DNA from: Paenibacillus validus NBRC 15382
Lineage (GTDB): Bacteria; Bacillota; Bacilli; Paenibacillales; NBRC-103111
Assembly: GCF_004000985.1 (NCBI RefSeq)
Contig: NZ_BIMH01000042.1
Span: 1 to 40,465, forward strand
Direction of reading: 5' to 3'
Length of the DNA: 40,465 nucleotides
Shown here in pieces: positions 1-6,910 of this stretch. The notes under the pieces are model-generated. The model was not told where the DNA came from and did not search any database. It saw nothing but the letters and a program-made list of their open reading frames with translations. How positions within the stretch are numbered: the stretch's first letter is position 1; every line of letters begins with the position of its first letter. The position numbers and the translations under genes are program-made.

Positions 1-35
1 ATAATAATAATAATCAATCAAAGGGAGGAAATTTG

Positions 36-818
36 GTGAATATGCAATCCCGGCTTGAAGTGGAAGAATTGGATTACTTAACAAAAAATTTTCATTTATC
101 CATCAAGCCATTGCCATATTCAACGGATTGTATTCGATCTGTCGATTTGCTTGACGGTAAAAAATGTGCGTCGTATTTGGATGAATTATCAAGTGTTCTC
201 CGGTCTCCGTCAAGAATGATTACCGCTTCGCAGTTCTCCAAGAGGTACGCCTTTCTAACCCTGACTACCGGTTTATATGCCATGACGATGTACAATAAAG
301 GATTGGATTTAGGTATCGAAAATAGCCTTCTTGAATCGTCCGTAACCCACAATAAATCTTGGTCGACCAGGATATGTGCGCCAGATTTGCATGTTACCGA
401 ACCTGCGGCTGGGAAACGGGATGAATGGCGTAATGAAACGATAAGAAATCTCTTCGCAGGGCATTTGGCAAAACTGTGGCGTTCCATTTCTGAAACCGCC
501 AACATTCCAGTGGCTATTTTATGGGAAAATACCGCAGTTCGTTTATATTCGCTGTATGAGAAACGAATGGGGGAAGGGGCCAATTCACAAGAAAACAAGC
601 GCATACAGGAGGACTTCGAATATCTGATAAGTAAAGCGCCAGGGACCGTATTCGGGGAAACGGACAATCCCATGGAAAAGTTTTACTTTCCTGCATGTAT
701 GACTTCTTCTGCAAATCAACCGGTTCGTATTCGAAAGACTTGTTGTTTCTATTATAAAGTTTCCGCGAACGAAAGCTACTGTTCAACCTGTCCGAAAGTA
801 GTTAAGAAACACGAATGA
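36..818 (+). CDS. FhuF-like ferric-siderophore reductase (2Fe-2S)
   Basis: Probably a cytoplasmic iron-sulfur protein that reduces ferric iron on imported siderophores so that the metal is released. The clearest evidence is the C-terminal cysteine cluster, CC-x11-C-x2-C in the last 25 residues, which matches the [2Fe-2S] site of the FhuF family. The rest of the roughly 260-residue protein is compatible with that family but has no motif I can name. TTG at 33, GTG at 36 and ATG at 42 are all in frame; GTG 36 sits 7 bases after the GGGAGG at 23-28 and is preferred. It lies directly upstream, on the same strand, of a siderophore regulator and transporter, which fits. The promoter lies mostly outside the window. 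IucA/IucC-type synthetases share related C-terminal domains, but this protein is far too short to be one. Confidence 0.75.
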   Translation: MNMQSRLEVEELDYLTKNFHLSIKPLPYSTDCIRSVDLLDGKKCASYLDELSSVLRSPSRMITASQFSKRYAFLTLTTGLYAMTMYNKGLDLGIENSLLESSVTHNKSWSTRICAPDLHVTEPAAGKRDEWRNETIRNLFAGHLAKLWRSISETANIPVAILWENTAVRLYSLYEKRMGEGANSQENKRIQEDFEYLISKAPGTVFGETDNPMEKFYFPACMTSSANQPVRIRKTCCFYYKVSANESYCSTCPKVVKKHE

Positions 819-834
819 CTTGATAGGGAGAAGC

Positions 835-862
835 TTGCAAGAACGCTCCGCTTTACTATAAT
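835..862 (+). promoter_or_regulatory. Candidate sigma-A promoter
   Basis: TTGCAA at 835-840 and a perfect TATAAT at 857-862 are separated by 16 bases. It lies just after the FhuF-like gene and in front of the small frame at 893-1030. Transcription would begin near 869. Confidence 0.45.
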
Positions 863-892
863 GAAAGTGAGTTTTTTTAAGAGAGGACCGTG

Positions 893-1030
893 TTGTTATT
901 GTGGAAACGTGGACTCACTGATCCGGAAGAAGTACGGATATGGTCGGGTCTTATTTGCCGCTGCAACTGTTCTGAAGGAAGGATAAAATCGTATCCGAAC
1001 AAGGAATTCGCGATAGATTTGTCGAAATAA
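893..1030 (+). CDS. Possible small cysteine-bearing protein (about 45 aa)
   Basis: I do not recognise this product. The frame runs from a TTG at 893 to TAA at 1028-1030. It follows a purine-rich GAGAGGA at 881-887 and a good sigma-A promoter match at 835-862. The peptide has a charged first half and a short cysteine group spaced C-x-C-x-C (LICRCNC). GTG 890 and TTG 899 are alternative starts with poorer spacing. It lies between a [2Fe-2S] ferric reductase and an iron regulator, so a metal-related role is conceivable, but that is guesswork. It may also be untranslated leader or a gene remnant. Confidence 0.3.
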   Translation: MLLWKRGLTDPEEVRIWSGLICRCNCSEGRIKSYPNKEFAIDLSK

Positions 1031-1037
1031 CATGTAA

Positions 1038-1056
1038 TGAGAATGATTATTATTCA
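1038..1056 (+). promoter_or_regulatory. Fur box upstream of the AraC/Btr-like regulator
   Basis: TGAGAAT-G-ATTATTA at 1038-1052 matches the 7-1-7 Fur consensus TGATAAT-N-ATTATCA at 12 of 14 fixed positions, and TTCA follows. It covers the ATG at 1037 that would open the longest frame. This argues that translation really begins at ATG 1076 and that Fur with iron represses the gene. Confidence 0.75.
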
Positions 1057-1075
1057 CAGAAAAGGACGAGTGCAA

Positions 1076-2695
1076 ATGAATAACAGCTCACATCTTTCAA
1101 CGCGACTCGCTGCTTGCCTGTATAAACTGGAAGATAGTCAACACGTAATTTCGAATGAAACCTTATTTCAGCATGATAATTCGTTGTATGGAATGTTGTT
1201 GTTTATGGAAGCTGAAGGAGACATTGTCATCGACGGACGGAGCTATCCCTTACAGCGGCAAAAGATTTTCATCGTATCTCCCGGTGCCTATGTAAAACTG
1301 TCCATTCACCCAAGTAGCCAAGCAGATTATTATTACATAAAGTTTTATGCGCTGCAACCTGCGGATCCGGGTCATTTTGTACTTGCGGAACTGAAATGTC
1401 CGGATGAACTATATACTGCTCATTTTCAGTTTCTGGCCGACATGGTTCAAGAGATGGAGAAAAAACATCGCAGTGACAGTAGCTGGGATGTCATGAAAGC
1501 GAATATGATGTTTCAAGAAATGATAGTCGCGCTATTCAAGGATACCATTCATGAACAGAAGTCAGATTTGAAACAAGCGATTCATCTCACCTTGGAATAT
1601 ATGGAACAATACTATCCATTACATATTACCCGAGAGAAGCTTGCTGAAATCGCAGGTTTGAGTGCGGATTATTACTCACGGGCATTCAAGAAACAAGTCG
1701 AAAAAAGCCCGATGGAATATTTGACTGAAATTCGGATTAGCCAAGCCAAGCAATTGCTGGTTCAGTCTGACGGATCGTTTCGTTCGATTGCCCACAGCGT
1801 CGGCTTTAGCGATGAATTTTATTTCAGTCGCAAGTTTAAAGCAGAGACAGGTTACTCGCCGATGTCTTATGTGAAAAAAATCAAATATTCCAGCAAAATT
1901 GCTTCACTTAATCATCAAACAACAGGTCATTTGATTGCGCTGGGCATCGAGCCTTATGCCGCTGTCATCAATAACGCTTATCCGATCACCGCCCGGTTGC
2001 GCAACACAATTGCTGTCGGCCACTCCAATCCTGATTTGGAAAGACTGGTGACTGCCAAGCCAGACTTAATTGTGGCGAGCGGTTCTCGCCATGTGGAAAA
2101 ATCTCAAAAAGAGAGAATATTTAATCAAATCGCCCCGACGATCACTCTTCATTATTCTAATGACTGGAGAGTTCATTTTCAGACCATAGCTAAGATCGTT
2201 GGCAAAGAAAAGGAAGCAAACGGTTGGCTGGAGCGTTATGAGCGAAAAGCGGAAACGATTCGAAAACAAATAAAAAGCAAAATCGGAGATGAAACCTTCT
2301 TAATCGTTGGTATTGGCGAAGGGAAAATGTGTGTGTATGGTCTACGAAACATGGGGACGGTGCTGTATGGCGATTTAAAGTTGACCGCTCCCCAAGGGGT
2401 GCCGGGTATTGCCCACTATAAGGAGGTAACGCTGGAGGATTTGTTTGAGTTTGAAGCGGATCGGATCCTATTAACTAGCTATAGGCACAATGGGACTGCA
2501 CAGATGGATCAGGCGATCCGAAATGAAGTAGGTGCGTTATATGACAACAAACAATGGCATGCTTTAAAAGCAGTCAGGAACAGAAAAGTTTATTGTATGT
2601 ATGACAGCCAGCATCTCTATACGAGCTATAATGCGCTGTCTCATGACTTATTTCTGGACAAAGTGCATCAGCTGCTGATGTCGGATGAGGAGTAA
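1076..2695 (+). CDS. AraC-family regulator fused to a siderophore-binding domain (Btr-like)
   Basis: Predicted cytoplasmic activator that senses an imported ferric siderophore and switches on its uptake genes, as Btr does for bacillibactin in Bacillus subtilis. Residues about 1-150 form an AraC-type N-terminal sensor. Residues about 165-270 carry the two AraC helix-turn-helix units, with typical elements such as LAEIAGLSADYYSRAFKK and SVGFSDEFYFSRKFK. Residues about 272-539 resemble a periplasmic FeS/siderophore-binding domain (ALGIEPYAA, LVTAKPDLIVAS), with no signal peptide. The chosen start, ATG 1076, follows AAAGGACG. The upstream in-frame ATG at 1037 lies inside a Fur box and has no ribosome-binding site. 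The 539-residue length is close to Btr. Its likely target is the binding-protein/permease operon immediately downstream. Confidence 0.9.
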   Translation: MNNSSHLSTRLAACLYKLEDSQHVISNETLFQHDNSLYGMLLFMEAEGDIVIDGRSYPLQRQKIFIVSPGAYVKLSIHPSSQADYYYIKFYALQPADPGHFVLAELKCPDELYTAHFQFLADMVQEMEKKHRSDSSWDVMKANMMFQEMIVALFKDTIHEQKSDLKQAIHLTLEYMEQYYPLHITREKLAEIAGLSADYYSRAFKKQVEKSPMEYLTEIRISQAKQLLVQSDGSFRSIAHSVGFSDEFYFSRKFKAETGYSPMSYVKKIKYSSKIASLNHQTTGHLIALGIEPYAAVINNAYPITARLRNTIAVGHSNPDLERLVTAKPDLIVASGSRHVEKSQKERIFNQIAPTITLHYSNDWRVHFQTIAKIVGKEKEANGWLERYERKAETIRKQIKSKIGDETFLIVGIGEGKMCVYGLRNMGTVLYGDLKLTAPQGVPGIAHYKEVTLEDLFEFEADRILLTSYRHNGTAQMDQAIRNEVGALYDNKQWHALKAVRNRKVYCMYDSQHLYTSYNALSHDLFLDKVHQLLMSDEE

Positions 2696-2784
2696 AAAAG
2701 CGGACATCCGCCATGAACTGCTGAAATATCGGAAAAGTCCAAAAAGTAATCATTAATATCCATGTTCTTTATAGATTACTCTCT

Positions 2785-2810
2785 TATAATGAGAATAAGA
2801 ATCAATATCA
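2785..2810 (+). promoter_or_regulatory. -10 hexamer and Fur box of the siderophore transporter operon
   Basis: A TATAAT at 2785-2790 runs straight into TGAGAAT-A-AGAATCA (2790-2804), which matches the Fur 7-1-7 consensus at 11 of 14 fixed positions. More AT-rich repeat half-sites follow to 2810. No convincing -35 is seen, which would suit a promoter that needs the AraC/Btr-like activator. Confidence 0.7.
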
Positions 2811-2848
2811 ATACCATACGTTCAACAAGAAAAAGGAGAGGTACAAGG

Positions 2849-3823
2849 ATGGTTAGAAGTAACAAATATGGATTAGTACTAGCAGCGATTTTTCTATTTA
2901 TGTTCGTGATCGCTGGTTGCGGGGGGAATCAGCAAGGGGGAGCAGTTTCTCAGCCGACACAAGTACAAGAAACTGAGAATCAAGAGGCCAGAGTCATTCA
3001 ACATGCCATGGGTACTACGGAAGTTAAAGGTACACCTAAGAAAGTGGTCACGCTGTTTCAAGGAGCTACGGACGCTGCCTTAGTGCTGAAAGTTAAGCCT
3101 GTGGGAGCCGTTGAATCCTGGATAGAACAACCTTGGTACAATTACATCAGAGCCCAGATGGAAGGGGCAACCAACTTGGGCTCGGAAAACCAGCCCGACT
3201 TGGAAAAATTGGTTTCACTTCAACCGGACTTGATTATCGCTTCCAAAACACGCCACGAGAAAATTTATCAGCAATTATCGGCCATTGCGCCAACCGTCAT
3301 GACAGAAGAGGTACATCTGTGGAAGGATACGTTGAAACTGTCAGCAGAAGCTCTAAACAAAAAGGAAGAAGAGAAACAATTTCTGACAGAGTGGGAGCGA
3401 AAAGTAACTGATTTCAAGGGGAAAATGGGTGATAAATTAAAATTGGAAGTGGGCATTGTTGACTTTCGAGTGGATCATGCCCGAATTGTTTATACCGGGT
3501 TCTCAGCTCTCGTTTTGGATGAGTTGGGAATTGCCCGTCCTGCTAGTCAGAGGGGAACAGAATGGGGAGTTCAGCTCTCATCCAAAGAAAATATTCCGCA
3601 AATGGATGCAGATATCATATTTGATCAAACGAGTACGACAAGAAATGACGGTCGACTGGATTTGAGAAAAGCATGGAGCGAGCATCCGCTGTGGAAAAAT
3701 TTGAAAGCCGTTCAAAACAATAGAGTATTCGAGGTAGATACGGCGGTATGGAATAACGGCTCTGGTCCGTTAGCAGCTATGGAGATGCTGGATGATCTCT
3801 ATGCTTTCTATGGATTGAAATAA
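2849..3823 (+). CDS. Iron-siderophore ABC transporter substrate-binding lipoprotein
   Basis: Extracellular, membrane-anchored receptor that captures a ferric siderophore and hands it to the permeases. It has a lipoprotein signal: residues 1-19 with a hydrophobic core (LAAIFLFMF) and a lipobox VIAGC with Cys24 as the anchor. The mature part is a class III binding protein (TroA/FecB fold), with the usual opening after the linker (TPKKVVTLFQGATDAAL) and a central LEKLVSLQPDLIIAS. The start at ATG 2849 follows AAAAGGAGAGG. A longer frame opening at 2762 would begin upstream of the Fur box and spoil the signal peptide. The 324-residue length is normal. A hairpin lies between it and the permease genes. 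The substrate cannot be named from sequence. Confidence 0.92.
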   Translation: MVRSNKYGLVLAAIFLFMFVIAGCGGNQQGGAVSQPTQVQETENQEARVIQHAMGTTEVKGTPKKVVTLFQGATDAALVLKVKPVGAVESWIEQPWYNYIRAQMEGATNLGSENQPDLEKLVSLQPDLIIASKTRHEKIYQQLSAIAPTVMTEEVHLWKDTLKLSAEALNKKEEEKQFLTEWERKVTDFKGKMGDKLKLEVGIVDFRVDHARIVYTGFSALVLDELGIARPASQRGTEWGVQLSSKENIPQMDADIIFDQTSTTRNDGRLDLRKAWSEHPLWKNLKAVQNNRVFEVDTAVWNNGSGPLAAMEMLDDLYAFYGLK

Positions 3824-3838
3824 TATAGTTAAATTAAA

Positions 3839-3872
3839 GAGGCTGTTGACGAGCGCTGGTGTCAACAGCCTC
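3839..3872 (+). promoter_or_regulatory. Intercistronic hairpin between binding protein and permeases
   Basis: A perfect 12-bp inverted repeat, GAGGCTGTTGAC ... GTCAACAGCCTC, encloses a 10-base loop. No T-run follows, so it is more likely an mRNA-stabilising or attenuating hairpin than a full terminator. Such elements let the binding protein be made in excess of the permeases. Confidence 0.7.
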
Positions 3873-3949
3873 CAATGAGTTCACTCGTTTCATACCGCTT
3901 CGTGTTATGAAGGCTATGGAGGGAATGAACCTCAAAGAGGAGGGTCTTT

Positions 3950-4975
3950 GTGAATCCATTATTACACCAGACACCTTTAAGAGCGCTGGGTTTGGTGTTT
4001 GGTTTTTTTATACTTATGATCTCTTTTATACTAAGTATCGTCCTTGGAACAACGGAGATAAGCTTTCTAACGGCTGTCGAGTCATTTACCCATTATGATA
4101 TGTCATCGAACGAACATGTGATTATCCAAACGACCCGGTTCCCCCGCGCCATATTTGCAGCTCTGATCGGGGGGAATTTAGCCGTTGCAGGGGCTCTGAT
4201 GCAGGCGTTGACTCGAAATCCTTTAGCTTCTCCAAGTATTTTCGGGATTAATTCGGGTGCCGTTTTTTTTGTTATATTGGCGTTAACGTTTTTCCCCGTC
4301 TCTTCCCTGGATCAATTGGTATGGGTCGCCTTTTTGGGAGCGGGTATTGGCGCTTTGACCGTTTATTTCCTCGGTTCCCTGGGCAGGGACGGATTAACTC
4401 CACTGAAAATTGTGTTAGCCGGTGCAGCTATGACGGCCTTGTTTACCTCGTTTACTCAAGGCATGCTGGTTGTTAATGAAGCCAGCTTACAAAATGTTTT
4501 GTTTTGGTTAGCGGGTTCTGTCGCCGGCAAATCGGCTGAGGGATTAATTCCGGTCTTACCGTATATGGTATTCGCCGGGATCACCGCATTGGTACTGGCA
4601 CAGCCTGTCAACATCCTGACTTCGGGAGAGGATGTCGCCAAGGGATTGGGGCAAAGAACGGGCCTTGTGAAAATTTCAATTGCGGTTGCGGTCATTTTAT
4701 TGGCGGGAAGCTCTGTTGCGGTTGCCGGCTCCATCGGATTTGTAGGTCTCGTTATTCCGCACATTGCCCGTTTCCTGGTGGGTATTGATTATCGCTGGGT
4801 TATTCCTTACAGTGCCGTACTGGGGGCTATCTTGTTGTTACTTGCAGATATCATTGCTCGGTTTGTGATTATGCCTGGAGAGATTCCGATCGGAGTGATG
4901 ACGGCTTTAATCGGAGTGCCATTTTTTATTTACACTGCGAGGAAGGGGTTTCGCTCGAAAGGGGTTTCGCCATGA
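3950..4975 (+). CDS. FecCD-family siderophore ABC permease, subunit 1
   Basis: Integral membrane half of an iron-siderophore importer. The 341-residue protein is almost wholly hydrophobic and has the FecCD signatures: TTRFPRAIFAALIGGNLAVAG, then ALTRNPLASPSIFGINSGA in the first half, and GSIGFVGLVIPHIAR (the ATPase-contact region) near the C-terminus. About nine to ten membrane helices are expected. The start is GTG 3950, preceded at good spacing by AAAGAGGAGGG. It overlaps the next permease gene by four bases (ATGA), so the two are translationally coupled. No nucleotide-binding subunit follows, so a shared ATPase encoded elsewhere is probably used, as in the Feu system with YusV. Confidence 0.93.
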   Translation: MNPLLHQTPLRALGLVFGFFILMISFILSIVLGTTEISFLTAVESFTHYDMSSNEHVIIQTTRFPRAIFAALIGGNLAVAGALMQALTRNPLASPSIFGINSGAVFFVILALTFFPVSSLDQLVWVAFLGAGIGALTVYFLGSLGRDGLTPLKIVLAGAAMTALFTSFTQGMLVVNEASLQNVLFWLAGSVAGKSAEGLIPVLPYMVFAGITALVLAQPVNILTSGEDVAKGLGQRTGLVKISIAVAVILLAGSSVAVAGSIGFVGLVIPHIARFLVGIDYRWVIPYSAVLGAILLLLADIIARFVIMPGEIPIGVMTALIGVPFFIYTARKGFRSKGVSP

Positions 4976-6012
4976 AGCAGTTAATCGTTGTTCGAAGCAA
5001 AAAGGGACAGTTTTCTTTTCTTGTGCAGAAAAGAACGGTGATTCAGCTCTCGGTGTTAACGGCAATGTTGATCGTTGTATTTGTTATGAGTCTGGGGCTG
5101 GGCAACAAGGGTACTTCACCAGTGGACGTGCTCAAAACGTTACTTGGGCAAGGAACAGCCGTAAATTCGTTGATTATTGGCACTTTAAGGCTTCCTCGTA
5201 TAATAGTTGCTGTTCTGGTTGGAGCGGCTCTGAGTGTTTCCGGATCGATCCTTCAGGGAATTATCCGCAATCCGCTAGCCTCGCCGGATATTATTGGGAT
5301 TACAGGGGGAGCCGCGTTTGCGGCAGTGGCTTTTTTTACCTATTTTGCCGGTACGGTCAGTATCCAGTGGCTCCCGGTAGCAGCCTTTTTGGGGGCTGGC
5401 TTCGTTTCGATCGTGATTTATTTGTTGGCATGGAATAAAGGGGTTACATCAACGAGGCTGGTGTTGATCGGAATTGGGATTTCAGCGGCGACCAGTTCTT
5501 TAACGATGTTAATGATTGTTCTCAGCCCTATTAAAGCAGCCAGTCAAGCCTATATTTGGTTAACTGGAAGTATTTACGGTGCATCGTGGGATAATGTGTA
5601 TGCCTTGCTGCCCTGGGTGATTGTTTTTATTCCTTTGGCACTCATTTATTCGAGAAACATCAATGTTCAAGAACTAGGCGACGATGTCGCGAAAGGTGTA
5701 GGAGCTTCTGTTCAACTTCACCGATTCCTGCTGCTGATCATCAGTGTGGCGTTGGCGGGTTCAGCCGTGGCTATTGCTGGAGCGATCGGGTTTATCGGCT
5801 TAATTGCTCCGCATATCGCCAGAAAGCTCGTAGGTCCTTCTTTTGGCGGCTTAATTCCGGTTGCGGCTCTTATTGGCAGTCTTATGCTTTTGATTGCCGA
5901 TACGTTTGCTAGAACGGCCTTTCTTCCACTCGATATTCCTGCGGGTGTGTTTACTGCAGGTGTAGGTGCTCCTTTCTTTATTTATCTGCTTTATAGAAAT
6001 CGCAATAAATAG
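4972..6012 (+). CDS. FecCD-family siderophore ABC permease, subunit 2
   Basis: Second membrane subunit, 346 residues, forming a heterodimeric channel with the preceding gene product. Family motifs are LRLPRIIVAVLVGAALSVSG, then IIRNPLASPDIIGITGGA, and GAIGFIGLIAPHIARKLVG towards the end. The N-terminus carries a longer basic cytoplasmic stretch (about 25 residues) before the first helix, as in many Bacillus FecCD second subunits. The ATG at 4972 overlaps the upstream stop codon. The operon ends here; I see no ATPase gene and no clear terminator in the 90-base gap that follows. Confidence 0.93.
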   Translation: MKQLIVVRSKKGQFSFLVQKRTVIQLSVLTAMLIVVFVMSLGLGNKGTSPVDVLKTLLGQGTAVNSLIIGTLRLPRIIVAVLVGAALSVSGSILQGIIRNPLASPDIIGITGGAAFAAVAFFTYFAGTVSIQWLPVAAFLGAGFVSIVIYLLAWNKGVTSTRLVLIGIGISAATSSLTMLMIVLSPIKAASQAYIWLTGSIYGASWDNVYALLPWVIVFIPLALIYSRNINVQELGDDVAKGVGASVQLHRFLLLIISVALAGSAVAIAGAIGFIGLIAPHIARKLVGPSFGGLIPVAALIGSLMLLIADTFARTAFLPLDIPAGVFTAGVGAPFFIYLLYRNRNK

Positions 6013-6106
6013 AGTTGCACTATTCGTACGGAAAAATGACAGGGTTTGAAATGCAGCCTTTTTTGGAATCCTACTCCTATCAAGATAGACGTGAAGGAGT
6101 GAGGTG

Positions 6107-6802
6107 ATGAAAGAGGCTGTTATCACTGCAATAACAAAAGCAACAAGCAGAAAATCCCTTTATCATTTTACAAGAGTAAGGAATTTGCCGGCTATTGCTC
6201 ATTTTGATGCTCTATTGTCCAGTTATAACCTAAATCCCCACGGTGCAGGTGAGCGCCGATCAGAGGCCAAGGAAGTGAACTATCATGAATATTCGGTTAC
6301 AATAAATGCTCATTTAAGGATTCCTGACAGTATGATAGATGCTGAAACCACACAGGAACAATTTCGGGCTTGTCTGGATCGGCATGTATTTTTTTGGCCC
6401 ACATTAAAGGATTGTCAGAAAATGATGGACACTTATACGCGGAGAGAACCGGATGAAAGGTTTGCCATTCTGGAATTCGATGCGTATTTCTTATTATTGG
6501 AGCATTATTCAGCAGTGAAGTTATCTAAATACGACTCGGGGAGCTCGCCGCGGTTTCCGACTCTCTGTTCTTACAAGAAGAGTCCAGATATGTTTCTACC
6601 ATTAAATGGCTTCAAGATCATACTGAATAACATCGTGCCGACAAAAGCGTCCGAAATACGGGAGATACTCATCGAAGATCAGGTTATCAACGTGTCAAAG
6701 TATTTACGGGCTGTTTACGTCGATAATTGTAAAGTTATACCTGAGTGCTGGAGAGATCGGGCGAAGCCTTTGGCGGATTTGCAAGTCATGAAATCAAGAT
6801 GA
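6107..6802 (+). CDS. DUF7002/DarT-like protein (possible ADP-ribosyltransferase fold)
   Basis: Function unknown. The N-terminus SLYHFTRVRNLPAIAHFDAL resembles the YHxT...NLPSIL opening of DarT-type and DUF7002 proteins. The middle (CLDRHVFFWPTLKDC) matches the RVFFWP segment that I associate with DUF7002. No catalytic residue can be assigned with confidence, so an ADP-ribosyltransferase activity is inference only. ATG 6107 lies 7 bases after AAGGAG and is preferred to the adjoining GTG 6104, which is too close. No antitoxin macrodomain (DarG-like) partner is present on either side, and the gene is monocistronic with its own terminator. It could be a stress or defence accessory gene inserted between two metabolic loci. 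Confidence 0.55.
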   Translation: MKEAVITAITKATSRKSLYHFTRVRNLPAIAHFDALLSSYNLNPHGAGERRSEAKEVNYHEYSVTINAHLRIPDSMIDAETTQEQFRACLDRHVFFWPTLKDCQKMMDTYTRREPDERFAILEFDAYFLLLEHYSAVKLSKYDSGSSPRFPTLCSYKKSPDMFLPLNGFKIILNNIVPTKASEIREILIEDQVINVSKYLRAVYVDNCKVIPECWRDRAKPLADLQVMKSR

Positions 6803-6868
6803 ATGCATCGCTTACAGAAGTTGCTTAATCCATAACCTCATAAAACCTCATATCGAGCGGAGAACTGC

Positions 6869-6910
6869 AAAAAAAGCTGGTGGATCTCAATAGATCCTGC
6901 AGCTTTTTTT
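6869..6910. terminator. Bidirectional intrinsic terminator
   Basis: AAAAAAAGCTG at 6869-6879 pairs perfectly with CAGCTTTTTTT at 6900-6910, with an inner GGATCT/AGATCC stem and a CAAT loop. T-runs occur on both strands. It serves the DUF7002-like gene on the plus strand and the AcoR-like gene, which ends inside it, on the minus strand. Confidence 0.9.

Noticed and set aside
92..673. A 193-codon open frame on the minus strand
   Set aside because: Antisense to the FhuF-like gene; no ribosome-binding site and no recognisable motif.
3859..4098. A 79-codon frame overlapping the first permease gene
   Set aside because: It starts within the intercistronic hairpin and covers the permease start in another frame.
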